Assembly (NCBI GenBank): GCA_018873245.2
Contig: JAEMBT020000004.1
Location: forward strand, 7,357,073-7,421,072
Direction of reading: 5' to 3'
Origin: Archegozetes longisetosus
Lineage: Eukaryota; Arthropoda; Arachnida; Sarcoptiformes; Trhypochthoniidae
DNA: 64,000 nucleotides
The first letter of the stretch is position 1. Each line of letters starts with the position of its first letter. The notes beneath the pieces are model-generated. The model saw only the letters and a program-made list of their open reading frames with translations. It searched no databases and was not told the origin of the DNA. Of this stretch, positions 12,292 through 25,432 are shown one piece after another. Both the position numbers and the translations under genes were made by a program.

Positions 12292-14503
12292 ATTTATTAA
12301 ACTGAAAATCTAGCAAATAATAGATGGCATCAGTTATACTTAAACAAGATATTAAGTTTCGAGAACTATTGAAAGTTTGCAACTTAGAAATATTTTAAAG
12401 TTTTAGAACTGTATTTGACGCATGTTTTTAAGCAATCATAAATTAACTTATTTTGAACCTATCTATCAATGTTTGAACGTCTCAATTCGCATTCTTAAGG
12501 AATATTCTTGAGAAATATTCTTATAATATCCATAATTTGAGAACCATCTGAAAGTTTGTATCGATCCATAAAAAACTTAAAGAAATAAAAATTGATTGAG
12601 AAGGAAAAGTATAAAAGGAAAAGTTGGGAAATATGTTTTGAAAAATACTATTCACTAAAGAGTAAGAAAAATATGTTTAGATTGAATAAAATTATGCTAA
12701 TTTAACTTAAATGGAGTCATATTATATTTTTAGCACATTTTGAATTGCGTGTCAGAAACTGATAGTATGCCAACTAAGGACGTCTTCCACAAGATTTATA
12801 AATTTTGTTGAGAGCTTTAATTTATTTCTAGAGTTGACTTGCAGAAAAAATTTTGTCTGCAAGTAAAAGTTGTGCAAATAAATAAATTATTTATTTTGAG
12901 GCAAATAAGATAAACTTTGGTTTTTTTCTCATACAATAACAAAAGACTAGCAATGAGTTTGAACTTTAATGCATTTGAAGCACATTTAGTTATGCAAGTG
13001 TATCTCTCTAAACAACTTGGCACTTTCAATCCGTTTTAGCACAACGAAAATGTGATAAAATTCAATGTATTAATAGATTATATTTTTCTTAAAGACCTTA
13101 TGTAAATTTGGAGGAAAGATGGCAACCAATTGAGTGATTAGATAGAATAACGCCTACGATTATAAAAACTAGTATGACATGTGCTTCTTTTATAATTAGA
13201 TGGTAATTCAACACTTTTACCATTCATTAATCACAATTATTTTAAATTAATCCTAATTAATTCGAATTGAATGATCAACGGCATTGATAGAATCCTAGAT
13301 AAACATTCATATATGAATACATTGATGATAGTTTAATGATAGTTTAGGCCTTCTTCAAAATTCATACATCTGACAAAAGATCAAATGTGTGACAACTCAA
13401 TGCCTAACTGTCCAGTCAGATTGCAATCAAATCTGCAAACACTTTTTCATTTGCAGGAAACTTGTATTGATCGAGAGCAAGATTAGATAACTAGATAAGT
13501 AAAAAGTTTATGATAAAAACTATTCTATTGAAGCTTGAGTTGCATCAAGAATAAAACTTGTGATACCATATAAATAATTAACTGAAATTTTTGGCTATTT
13601 ACCAATCGAAAGTTCATATCATTTCTAATCATATACTTGTGGACTTTTGGTCAATAAAAACGACACTACAGACAAAAGTGGTGCATTTTAGACATACGAT
13701 CTTTACTTTCAAGTTAATTATTGGTTTTGCCCATTGTGTGCACGCAGTTTGACAGTATTGAGACCAGAACGTGATCTGATCATGAAATTCAAATGTTTGT
13801 GTAATCTAAGTTGGTCTTTCATGTGCTCAATATGACTTCAATCCTCTCTTGAGTCAACAGAACTTGAAACATTTTTGTGTTAATCTAATGAATAATGCAT
13901 CAAAGTTTATAGTTTTCTAATCTCTTCATTCGAGTTCTTTGTAAATATAAAGAAAAATTGAAGTAATCGGATGTTTAGTGGAATTAATTGTGTAATTATG
14001 GCAAAAAATGAATAGTTGGTGCATGTTTTAAGAATTTAACTGTCGACTAGTATATTCACAGATAATAGAATCTGAAATTGAAATTAGAAAATTGATTAAT
14101 AAATTAAATATTAATCATTAGAAGTGGAATTAGAAGCATCTGATGGGCAAATATGCTATTCAATGTGAGTCAGAATCTATATTGAAGAGGATAAAAAGGC
14201 AGATGTTCACTATTTGCTAATGCCTTTCAAATTAATGTTAGCACATGTTCATTACAAACACGCAACCAATAAATGAATTTGAATTGAAATTAAATTCTCG
14301 TTTTATCCTAGCACAATAAAGACTAAATTATAAGGAGACTAATGGTCGCGAAATCTTTCGTTAAGAATAAATCAAAATTTCAAATGGTTTGGTCAATTTA
14401 TTCAAAACATCCAGAGGTGACGTGCAAATTAGAGGCTCTCATTGTACCAAACAATACAAAATTTGCAGATTACATGAGTATTTCATAGAAGTTTCCTTTA
14501 AAG

Positions 14504-17424
14504 CTATTTAATATTCAATTCTAAGTCCTTAGTTCCATATTTATGCTTATTTTCTTCAAACAAAGTCTTTAAGCTGTCAATATATTTATTGTGTAGAGCA
14601 TTGATTTGTTCGTCAGAAGGGTGATCAACTTGTGATACGTCGATAGGTTTTCCAACTAAAGCAATTAATGTTTGTGAGTAAATAGTTTATAATTAAAACT
14701 TAGAAGTTGCATACCAACTGTAGTGATAGGGATTCGATAAGGAATGTATCCCATATTGTATTGAAAGATTCCTCTTCCGTGGAACATAGGAGGAGAGAAT
14801 CCAAACACTTTTGTCAAAAAACGCTGAATTTTTCTAACAACAGACTTTTCATCGTGTGGTTTCTGAACGAAAATATCATTTTCTCCAAATGATAACACAG
14901 GAACTAATGAAGCGCTAGAATTAAATCATATGAGTAATTAGTTAATTGGCAAAAATTTTGCTCTTTAAATCTAGTTAATATTGTAATACCCGTATCTCAG
15001 TGCCAACTTTATGAACCCTTTTCTTTTTTTCAATGTTAAGTTTAATGTATTTGGAACCGCATCGAGAGCTTCAATGGCACCTCCGACTATTAATACTAAA
15101 GCGTGTCCTTTGCCTTCTTTGCTAGTAATCAAAAATGAAGTTATCGCCTTTCAAATATAACTTTCTAATTAGTACTGTACAAGAGGTCAATTGAGAGAAA
15201 ATACTACTTGATCATATCGAGCACTTATCGCTAAGCTGAAAACTTGCTTCTGATAAGTTGAACAACTCAAGTGACAATTAGCTTCAAACAATTTAAGGGT
15301 TAAAAAATAGAAGTTATAAATTATTGTTGGAATCACTGTTGGAATTATTGTTGAAATTATTGTTGGTGTTGTTAAAATCATTATTTTATTACAGCCATAA
15401 TATGGCTCTTTGGATGTGCTTATCAGGGATAAAGAGTTTTCTTGGCTTAACACAAAAGCATAACATCGATAAATAAAAATAAACAATAAATTAATGCATA
15501 GGCTTAGACTTGGGTCCCGAGTTTAGAAAGACTTTAATCTAAGCCAAGCTGTTTGATTTATAGGATTGATGTCATTTCTAACAGTCTATGGATACGCGTA
15601 AAGCTTGTTTGAGAGTATATTAGATGAAAGGCAATTTTCAAATTAAAGCATTATTTAGCAAAAGAAAGCAATGTGATGGATGCAAACCTTAAAAGCCATT
15701 CCATACTTTTCTTAGTTGCAGCACATCCACCTAAATTAAAGTTTAGTTGTTAGTTTTCTAGAGAAGTTAGATCAATTAAATTTCGGTTTTAGCATTTTCA
15801 ACATTTTCAACCTGTATTGTTGAAAATCACGTTCACGTTCAGACTTAGTTAAAGTTAGATTATTGAAGATGATGTGTTTTAACTTATAAATACAGTTGAG
15901 CGAAAGTAAATTTAGTGCTAGTATATAAAATTAGGTTACATTGTTTAAGCCTCGTGACGCTCTTACTCCAACTTATAAAGTATAACTATTGAACGTGACC
16001 GCAACAATACTGTGAATAATTTTGAGAGTGTGACCTAGCATTTGTTTTGTAGCATAATCAACCAACAAATGCTAATAATAACTTTGCTCAAAGTTCTTAA
16101 ATGCATATCCGATTGGATTTTGTGCAAACCTGTCATAATGAAGATTTCCCTATGAAACGGAAACCAGAATTGTCCTTCAAGTGTAAGTATGTGAGGTGTT
16201 ATGCCAGGAAATATTTCGGAAAAGTTTGTCCCTTCGGTACCGAAATTACCAAAAGCAGAGGCACATAGGATTCCATGAGGATGACAACCAAATATGTAAT
16301 TCTTCTTTGGGTCTATTTCTGCAGTTTTAACTAATTTCAAAGGAAAATAGTTTGCATAATGTCTCCAAATAGCCCATCTTCGAGCCCAATGGTTAATTCT
16401 TCCACCTATTCAATAGTGAAGACAACATGTTAGATAACTTAAACAATATTAACATAAGTTAGAGATAAGCTGCAATTAAAGATTCTCAAAACGATTACAA
16501 CACTTATTGCGAACACAAACTGAAGAATATAGATTCTTAAATTGATCAAAATTGATAACCGAGTATTTTGTCAGCTCATACTTAATTGTCAAGTTCTATC
16601 TTTGGAATGAAACATAGATCAGGTTGATTTACAGATAAATTTCTTATTAGTTTTGGTGGTTAACAATTTTAGTAAAAATAAGTTCTGATTGCACGTGTCA
16701 TTTATAAATTTGAAACTTTTGTCAAATATAACTTTTAAAATTAGCCACTCAAACTCGTTAAAACCTCAGACAACTTTATTCATATGCAGCTGAAAACAAT
16801 TTTAAAAGTTTACGAACCAATTCAGGAAAGTATGTGGAAAAGTGCTATTTTAGTGATTGGAGTCAAAATATAGTTTTATTTATTAGATTCCACTTGAAGT
16901 AACAAATGTTACTCAAATTTTGAACTGAAGTGTGCTATAAAAATAGGAATATTTAGTTTTCAAGTAATATGGATTAGAAGCTAAGCTAATACTCTAATGA
17001 AAAATTAATAAATTATCAGAAAAGTAGAAATTGGAATAAGATCTGATTGAGTTAAAGAGTAAACAAGTTATTAAGGTTAAACAGCGTTGCTGATCAGTAA
17101 CATATTTGTATACTTTAAGACCCAAACAGTTAAATATTTGAGAAGGAGAGAAAGACAAGTGTGATTTTATAAAGGATTTATTATTTGAAATTAGATGTGT
17201 ATGAACGTACCCTGGTTGCACACGTTGCGATCGTAGATAAACCAGGCCAGATATAGCAGTGGTATAAAAAAATATTGCGTAAACAGTAAACAAACTAAAA
17301 CAAAAAGAGCCGAAAATCCAATAAACAAGAATTCACTGCAATAGTACAATACGGCTAAAGTTTGTAATCGTCTCTCAATTGGGATCAAAAGTGGCGCGAA
17401 TTCCATTCCAAGAAACTTAGCCAT
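14504..17424 (-). CDS. DGAT2: DGAT2/MOGAT-family acyl-CoA:acylglycerol acyltransferase
   Basis: Enzymes of this family transfer an acyl group from acyl-CoA to mono- or diacylglycerol in the ER membrane, the last steps of triglyceride synthesis. Exons: 17424-17211, 16405-16130, 15730-15688, 15121-14990, 14914-14715 and 14655-14504. They total 1017 nt, or 338 aa, close to MOGAT-type length and shorter at the N terminus than human DGAT2. A hydrophobic hairpin lies near residues 25-64. The essential YFP motif is at about 91-93 and the catalytic HPHG at about 113-116 (FGCHPHGI). An FHGRG motif follows near the C-terminal third, and LSFGEND matches the family's SFGEN block. The 43-nt third exon is unusually small but keeps phase and encodes the [13 protein letters not shown] segment. 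Whether the substrate is mono- or diacylglycerol cannot be told from sequence. Confidence 0.93.
15318..15378. repeat. degenerate TTATTGTTGGAA minisatellite in an intron
   Basis: Four to five imperfect copies of a 12-15-bp ATTGTTGGAAT-like unit lie inside the DGAT2-type intron between 15121 and 15688. They make a Thr/Ile-rich spurious frame on the minus strand. Confidence 0.6.
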
Positions 17425-18576
17425 AACTGAATGATTTAGAGAAGAAATAGTTGAGTATTAGTTGATGGTGGAATGTATAGAAAAGGCCTAATAGAAGAGC
17501 TACTTATGAAAAGATAAAGAGTTCAATAGAGATCAATTGTTAGTTTTAGCACTGATTACAGGCAACCTTGATGTGTCTTAATTATGCCATTGAAAAGGTT
17601 ACCAATATCGATATATTTCAGATTAATATAACAGTACAGACTGCTTATATGCCAACATTTATTTGACTCGGATCTGAGCTTCAAATTGTTAGTCCCAGCA
17701 CTAAATGACAAAATGGAACAGTCAATAGTGTAGTACAACATTATTTAAATTAAGATAAGATTAGATAAACATAACAGTAATATAGCCTACAAGTACTGCT
17801 CTTAACACACTTTCATTTATTCGGAGTGAACAACACATGATTATTAAGTAAATATTTAATACTTTCTCAAATATAACAGCAAAAAAGACATAACCACCAA
17901 ATGTATAACAAGTATAGACTTAATTTAGTCTAGATATTAATGACGAAAAAGTTGTGGGACAAACAATAGTAAAATTAATTGACAACACTTATTGAGAGAT
18001 AGAATCATAAAATTTATTTGGTTATTCAATGTCTTCCATGAGGAAGACGTCAAGTTTCTAAAAAGGTTATACAATTAAATTAAATGTTATGAGCAAATAT
18101 ACAATTGCGTGATATTTATAAAAAGATCATTTGGTTGCTTAAGGTATAATTGTCTAATATTTGTAGGCATCCAAAATAAGGCACTAATTCGAACAATTCA
18201 GATAGAATTTAGTTGTATTATTCAAGCCTTCTTTCATTCCTAAATAAAAGATTCTAATAACTAATTCAATTAAATAAATTCGTTTATGTCGCAAAAGATT
18301 TGTTAAACTCATTAGTGATAACAATAAAAAGTTTCAAGTCATGGAAAAATTGTCAAATCGTTTCTGAAAACAAAGTGTTTGTATTGCATTTTTGTAGCAT
18401 TTTTAGTTAACAAATTGAGTCAATTAATAAATGATTATTTAAGAAATTGTAAAGTGTATAAAGAGAGCAAACATAACTCGAGTTATAATTTGAAATTCAA
18501 GTTAAACAAATCACTGGTGAGAAACGTCACTTTGAGTATTGAGTGCCAATACATCAGAATAACTATTTATTTTAAT
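17425..18576. other. intergenic interval upstream of the DGAT2-type gene
   Basis: About 1.1 kb between the FARP stop codon and the DGAT2-type start codon, both on the minus strand. It is AT-rich. A minus-strand AATAAA at 18566-18571, a few bases past the FARP stop, could serve as a poly(A) signal. No other feature is visible. Confidence 0.6.
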
Positions 18577-21500
18577 TTATTGCATAATTTGTTGAGAAGA
18601 AATGCCAGATCTCATAGTGGAATTCTTGATCACTTCCATCCATTGCGTGAATGTGTACTCACTTTCAGTTCGAAAGAAGTACACATGTGTTTTGAATTGC
18701 AGTTTAAAGACATAGTTTTTGTTCATATTATCATTTTCTGAGGGCACACTCGCTGTGTACCCGATTACGGGAAGACTCGCCAGAGGAAAATCATCCTAAA
18801 TGGCAATCAAATTCCATCATTTAATGTCATTCTAGTATTCAATTAGTCAAACATTTCGTCTAACCTGATAGGACTTATAGAAGAAGAGACAAAAATGAGT
18901 GAAAACAACCCAAAGCTTTTGCCAACCGCTACTGTTCTTAAATTTTCTCAGCAAATATCCACTTAAGCAACTCTAAGGATAATAGGTGAAATATTCAGAA
19001 ATTGATGTAACATATTGTCGCAGCTATTGAGAAAAACAAAACACGCCAATACATACAGTGAGTGCTTGTCTATAGTCAGCAGCACTTATACTACAATTTC
19101 GATGCCAACAGACATGAGCCATTGTGTTAGATCTGTAGTGCAGTTTATCAAAGTTTTCCACTTGTGAAACATTGTCCGACTTCTGAATCCAACGCTGACT
19201 CAAAGCATTATCTATCTTATCGAGTAATTCATTCGAAGACATTATAGTTGGGATAAATGGTAGCATTTGATTGCCATTAATATGAGATAAACTGATAGCT
19301 GCCTCTGAGAGATCTCGTAACCAAATACGTCGCTCTTCTTCGGAACTAAAATTCGAAACTCATTAGAATATAAATCAAAGCTAGATATATAAAATTCATA
19401 CTTTGCAGCGACCATTAGTGCTCGTTCTCCACCGTATATAGTGAAACAATAATTTACTCCTAATTTGGGTTCCGTTTCTTCAACCATTATGTTCTGAAGA
19501 GGTAGATGTCCGTGAACCTTGAATTGAAATTGTACCGACGCCGATCTGCTCGCGTATATCAATATATCCGAAAACTTTAAAATTAACATCAAACGTTAGT
19601 TATATTACAGATATGTAAACACTTTGCGATAGAAAATACCAGGAAAAATAGTCTTTGTTGGTATCCCTTCTTTGATAATTTCAAAAGACATCCTTCGCGA
19701 ACGAATCTCTGAAAATAAATATTCAATCAATTTTTTATTTGACGATATTAATTTGAGTAAATGTTTTTTGAGAGTTGTTTGATGTAACGAAGTTGACCTA
19801 CCCGTCCAGATTGAACTATGTTATCCATTCCTGTAATATCTCTTTGCAACTCAATCAATATAACCAGATTGATCTATTTTGAGAACAAACAACAAGTTTA
19901 CATTATAAAATTTTTTAAACGTTATTCACATAATTGATGACATACTAGAGAATCCAGTGTCACGGAATATTCAGCATTAAAATGGTTCAGCTGCTCGATT
20001 ACAACTGCAATCAATGAGAGAAATAAAAGTAATGCAGTCACAAATATAGGTGAAAACTATTCTTGACTTACATCTCATTTTTGCGTATTCGGAACCGTTC
20101 AAATCATGAAATTGAGATAATTCTACATAAATCAAATGAAATTCAAACCGAATAAATAAATAGATTGACTACAATCGAAACTGTTCTGTCAAATAGTAAT
20201 TACTTTCAATGATTTGACAATAATGTGTTATATGAAATGCTGGTTTTAGAATAAACGAAGTGTACGGTAAATAACATCCTTTTCTTGCTTCGAAATCACG
20301 ACAAACACGTTCGAAGTCCTTGTTGTGCCTAAAACTTGCATTAATTCTTTCGAGAATGAATGGCAGTCGTTCAATGAGTCGCTCGTATAACTGTTTGAAA
20401 TGAATTTGTAATGTAAGAAATGTACTCAAATTTAACTTTCAAATGATGACTTACAGGTAACCACTGTATTATGTCTTTGAGTATATCTCCAATTGTTCGA
20501 TTCGATTGCATGATCGACTTTCCTTCCCTGAAATCAACATATTTGATAAATAGTGTTTACAAGTGTATGAACGAAGCTATGATTTGATTACCAAATAACC
20601 AAAACGTGTTCAATTTGCTGCAAGAAATTTTGATGTATTTCAAGCAAGGGTTCAGTAGCTGAAAACAAAAGTGAAAGCATTTCTGTGGGTCTTGTGGTTT
20701 CTTTACTGACATCGTCTTTGAACCACTATTCAATGATAAATGTTCCAATAAAATCAAACTGAATTAAACACATTCAAATAAAATACTAACTGTATTAATT
20801 AGTTCGATATCTTTCTTGTAAGTGCGTTCAGACATCACTAGTTCTCGGAAAACATAATATTCTTTGTCCATACGAAGTTTCTTAAATCAAAAACCATATC
20901 AAGTTAATAATTCAAATAACTTAAGAGACCTGACTTACAGCTCTTCGATGATCTCTATCTAAAGTTGACTCTATTATGCATTGATTGTCGTTTGATAATG
21001 AGACCGGAGATAACATATTTGTTGGTGAGATTATTCTCGAGCCAGTGTATGAGACTTGATCGGAATTCAAAAGATTATTCAATGACATATCATTCATGTT
21101 GAGCGCAATATTACTGAGATCTGTAACGAATATGTTTGCAGTCAGACATTGAAAAATTAATATATTGCTAAACAATGAGTGAATTATAGTGAATAATGAG
21201 TAAGAAAAGTTACGAGATAATGTTAGGAATCTCAACGTCAACTTTTAATTTTGTACTCATTTTGCATGAACATATCAAATTTGACAGAATTATTCGGTTG
21301 GATGACTTGCGAGTAAAACTTAACGATAACTTTGATATAGAATTAATTTTGAAATATTGGAAAATAAGCTCAGGTATACATTAAAAGGCGAAATGTAAGG
21401 ATAGATACAAAGAAGAGCAAAGAATATATAAATACATTGATAACAGTTAATAAATTGCTTTGACGTGCATTACTCCTAACTTAATAAAACTAATTACAAG

Positions 21501-24500
21501 CCAACATTTTCTCGATAATTTTGATAAATCAATCATTAGTAACATGAATAATAAGCATGACAACAGCATTAAGTTATTTCTAAAATGAACACTATGTTAG
21601 TTAAAGTTCAAATACAATAGTTAACAAAGATATGAAAAAGTTTTTGATCTTTTCAGTTTTTAACCTTATTGCATGATTACAGAGAGATTGTTAGAAAGTT
21701 AAGCATATAAAGCAAAGATTAGTTGACAGAAAAGAGTCAAAGAAACACTAGAACAAGCGATAGAAGATGAGAAAGTGAGCAGAATGTAAAATAGCCATAG
21801 CAAAAAAGATTAACCAAAACCAGCAAACTTTACGTCAACCGTATCTTATTGTTTGTTTTGTATATCAAAGTCATCCGGAAAATGTCTATGTAAGTAAATT
21901 TCAATTATAAACCTTTGCAAACTGCCAGATAATGAATCAGATGATAATTCATTGGATATAATACTTGAGTCAAACTCTTGTCTCGAAAACTCATTTATAT
22001 AGCGATCAAAATCGTCGGGAAAATGTTCGTTCAGATAAAATCTAAGAATTTCATCACAAATCACAGATCTTTGAGAATTGATTGATTGGGCCAAGAGATT
22101 GGGATCAAAGAAGTAATCATCTAATTCATCTTGAAGACCCATTAGAGTGTCTTCTGGTGATTGTGGAGCGAGTGGAAAACTATCGGTTTGTGTTTGAGAT
22201 TCGTTATCAAAATTCAATTCATTTAAATCAGGAATATATTTGGACTCCTGTTCAAAAGTTATTTGTTCGTTGTTTGTTTCATTATTTATGTTATTATCTA
22301 TTATTTCGGAACTATTCACTGAATCCTTAGAGCTTTTTGTCACGCGATATAACGCGATGTTATCTAAAAAGGCTCGAGACGAGTCTTGCAAAGTGTCGTC
22401 GCGTGAAGAGAAACTTTCAAGGCTTGGCAAACTGTGCAGTGACACAAAATGTAATGGATCTGAATTCTTTCTACTCTTTCTACTGCCACTCGAGTCAATG
22501 AATCGATTGGCGCGCGCAAATAATGTATGACACGAATTGAATTCTTGGCGACTCACTTTGCATCTCATTCTGGGTGCAGAGGCTGCCCTCCGCCTTTTGT
22601 CACTTTTCTTATCTCCACTAGGAATCTGTTTCACTCTACGTCTATGCAAAACATACTCTATTTCTTCGTTGACAGACTTTGAAGAATCTGATAAATTTGT
22701 GCTTTTGTTCAGCTCTGCTTTGTTATTTTTAGTAATGTTAGAATCTGCCTCATCTGTTTGCATTAGTGTTTCTTCAACTTTTTCATTAGAATCTACTAAA
22801 ACTGAACCACTTTTAACAGTTGGTTCTAAACAATTATCATCATTTTGCATTAGTTTATTAGTAACAGTTTTAATATCTTTATCTATAAGATAAGAATCAT
22901 TTGATATGTCATCGGCTTCATTGTCAATCAGGTCTGGACTCACAAATCCTTCATGACTAGCAAACCGAGAAGAACCCCAACCTGAAGGCCTGTTTTGATT
23001 CTCTTTCATCGAAGGGCTCGGAGGCGTTTCTGGAAATCCACCTTGCTTGTGCAATCGAGAGCTGGTTTCTTGAGCAGACTTTGGTCTTTCGTCTTCTATT
23101 TGTTCATGACTCTGACTATTGGGAACAGTACCAGTCGACAGTTGAGGTGTGCTTACGGGCAGTAATGGTTGAATAGATATTGAAGATCCAGCTACTCCTT
23201 GAACCCTTTGATTATTTGATGTTGAAGCTCGCAAACTATTTGACCTTTAAATAGAATTGTAAAATTCAGATTCAAACACAAGTATATTTACTACCCATTC
23301 ATTTTGAATCTTAGTCAGCATTGAATAAATAAACTTCAATTGATTAGCTATCATAGCAAAGAGCAATGCACTGATTTGTTCCCACTCTTCTACTGTTACT
23401 CAAAACAACAATATCTAATGTCTCGTACATTAATCAGTAAGAACTAAAAACAGTTAAAGTGGTTGAACTGCTCGTCTTAACATAAAATAATGAATTTGAA
23501 CTCAACTAGATTGAGAATCGAAAATATATGTTTTTTTATGTATGCACGTCATTTCGAATGTTTAGTTTAAGTAGAAAAATGAGCCGTGTTGTTGCAGAAC
23601 ACGTAGACCTATCATTAATAAATATAGTTAACACATCCTCACAATAATGCTTATCTAACACAACTTGTCGTCTATTTTAATCTAAGTTATGAGAAGAAAT
23701 GCAACACGCGGCGCGATTATTGTTATCGAGTGTTATTCAAAGTATTCCAAACATTTCTGATGTAGAGAAGCAAAATATTTTCTTACCTCTGAAAAGGTTG
23801 TCGCTTCAAACAACTTTGACGAACGTACTCAACGATTTGCTGCTGTGTTCTTCCACTATATCTGTATTAAGTATAGTTTGGACATAATTTGAGTTTATTA
23901 CTTATATTAAAAACAGATCAATTAATGAGTACCTGAAAGATGATCCACGACTAAAAATCTTTGCTCTTTGTCTCGGATGGCGTTTAATTTCAATACAGCG
24001 GAAAAACGAGTGTTGTTCTATGCATTTCTTCCAGAAATTCTTGCATTCATTGCGACTTTCAAAGAAGAACTCAACAACATCTCCAAAGTATTCCTAAAAA
24101 ATTTGAATCAAGACTTTTTAGACAAGAACAATATAGTCTTGAAAGTAAAATACTGCTTACCTCTTGATGCAATTTGATTAGAAATTTCTTCCTTTTAAAG
24201 CTTAGTTTTCTGATTTTAGCCCATGAAAAGGTGTTAACTTTGGTTTGGTTTTGAAAGACAATAACCCCGAGATGTGCGACAGAAAGATTTAGTGGCACTC
24301 CTCCCTGATCTTTAACAGGAGTTAACTTAATTCCATACATTTCACAGCGTCGCGCAGTTTCCAGTAAATTATAGTCGGCTTCTGCTGGAGATTGACCGCT
24401 AAACAATTCACACAAATTTATGCTTAGATTGTGTTTGAATTAAATGAATTTATAAAGTTGGCCCAAAAATAATTACATGTGCTTTTTGTGATTTTCCATA

Positions 24501-25432
24501 ACCCTCCACTCAAATTCTTCATCTTGATGTGGGACTAACTTGAATCGAGATACATAACTGTGATCCAAATATTCTTCTGAATTGAAATCTCCACATTCAG
24601 CTATTTTATTGATAGATAAAAATTTGATTTCATTGTGCAAACGAAAGCTATAAATATTCACAATAGAGTCACTATAAATGTAGTACCTTGAATAATGTAA
24701 GAAGCCATCAGAGCTGCCGTGTTTTCATTGCATTGAAGCTGTCCTTCAGCTAAATCTCTTTTGATTTGTAAACCAAAAAGATATCTACCAATACCATAGA
24801 ACACAAGCTCCAATATAAGACTTGAATTTGATTGGAAGGCATGCAATTATGAAGTCTAATAATTAATGGTACTAAACCTAGTCAACTCATCCTCGAGTCT
24901 GGCAGGATCAGGAGTATAGAACTTGACTGCAAAAAACATCACCATATTATCGTTGGGGAGCGACAATTGACGATACAACGGCTTTTCGAGATCGAGCCAA
25001 TACTGATAATTACATGAGATATTGATAAAAACATAATCGAAATAAAGTAAAATATCATACCCTTGTTCCTTTTGTATCGAAGTATTCCAGACCGAAATAA
25101 TCAACTTCTATTAGGTTGAGTGTTTCGCAAACCTGGTTGAACAACGATTTGGCCAATGCTTTTTGCTTAAGAGGAATTCGAGGCAATCATTAATTTGAAA
25201 ATTTGCTAATTTACGCAAGTTAGTATACCGGTAACTGAAAGATAGCTTTTGATTCATCTAAAAAATTGATGTGAACTGTAAAACATTTGTTTGGCTTCGA
25301 CTTTCTGTCCACAGAATAGCTTCTGTTTGTGATGCTATTATCAAACCTCTCTTCAGAGTGTCTATTATCAGGTGGTGCTGAAGAAGACCTCTTCTCCGGA
25401 GATGGCATTATTCTATACATTATAACAAACAT
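18577..25432 (-). CDS. FARP1: FARP-type FERM-FA-DH-PH-PH Rho guanine-nucleotide exchange factor
   Basis: FARP proteins link membrane receptors to Rac/Rho signalling, notably in neurite and synapse growth; the symbol means the FARP1/2 family. Exons: 25432-25229, 25165-25061, 25002-24878, 24784-24687, 24600-24477, 24398-24161, 24093-23933, 23861-23787, 23244-about 21965, 21120-20939, 20880-20791, 20725-20592, 20527-20455, 20390-20204, 20122-20072, 20004-19946, 19873-19802, 19708-19640, 19574-19402, 19345-19057, 18972-18865 and 18795-18577. This gives about 1371 aa. FERM is at about 49-330 ([16 protein letters not shown]), then FA ([14 protein letters not shown]) and a long Ser/acidic linker to about 864. 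DH follows ([24 protein letters not shown]), then PH1 ([12 protein letters not shown]) and PH2 ([28 protein letters not shown]). The linker is longer than in vertebrates. ATGs at 25420 and 25408 are alternative starts. The joint after the big linker exon is the weak point. Confidence 0.9.
21846..23244 (-). other. large FARP linker exon with an open frame running to a stop at 21846
   Basis: The linker exon starts at the acceptor near 23245 (phase 2, joining Arg and SNSLRAS). Its frame stays open to a TAA at 21846. To reach the DH exons a donor is needed before that stop. GTATTA after 21965 fits the phase of the acceptor at 21121. GTTTAT after 21913 would need a shifted acceptor. Alternatively, reading through makes a FERM-FA-linker isoform with no DH or PH domains. 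The last 100 residues are acidic and repeat the octamer-like HFPDDFD after a hydrophobic YL-H step. A basic RRRVK...KKSDKRRR stretch in the middle could be a nuclear-localisation or membrane-binding patch. Confidence 0.6.

Larger units (their letters stand above)
9883..14503. other. gene-poor interval between DGAT2-type gene and muscleblind
   Basis: About 4.6 kb of AT-rich DNA upstream of the muscleblind start codon and downstream of the DGAT2-type stop. It should contain the muscleblind 5' UTR and promoter, but no diagnostic motif or exon was found. It holds a (TAA)n run near 11398 and a GC-richer island with direct and inverted repeats at 11693-12291. Confidence 0.6.

Noticed and set aside
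15187..15486. 99-codon minus-strand frame with Thr-Ile-Ile-Pro repeats
   Set aside because: It lies inside a DGAT2-type intron and its repeats come from a small minisatellite.
18379..18741. 120-codon plus-strand open frame
   Set aside because: It overlaps the antisense of the last FARP exon, whose PH2 sequence is clearly conserved. The frame has no domain and is a shadow.
20592..20658. Separate small FARP exon starting after a TTTTCAG at 20659
   Set aside because: The frame is continuous upstream to 20725 and encodes the expected WFKDDVSKE...MLSLLF block, so the CAG is internal coding sequence.
22082..22893. Three plus-strand frames of 82-118 codons
   Set aside because: They are antisense shadows of the large FARP linker exon, which fits the gene's phase and domain order.
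23690..23770. Possible extra FARP exon after a CATCAG acceptor near 23755
   Set aside because: It hits a stop with no donor. The exon ending at 23787 joins directly in phase to 23244, giving a family-like QRSNSLRAS joint.
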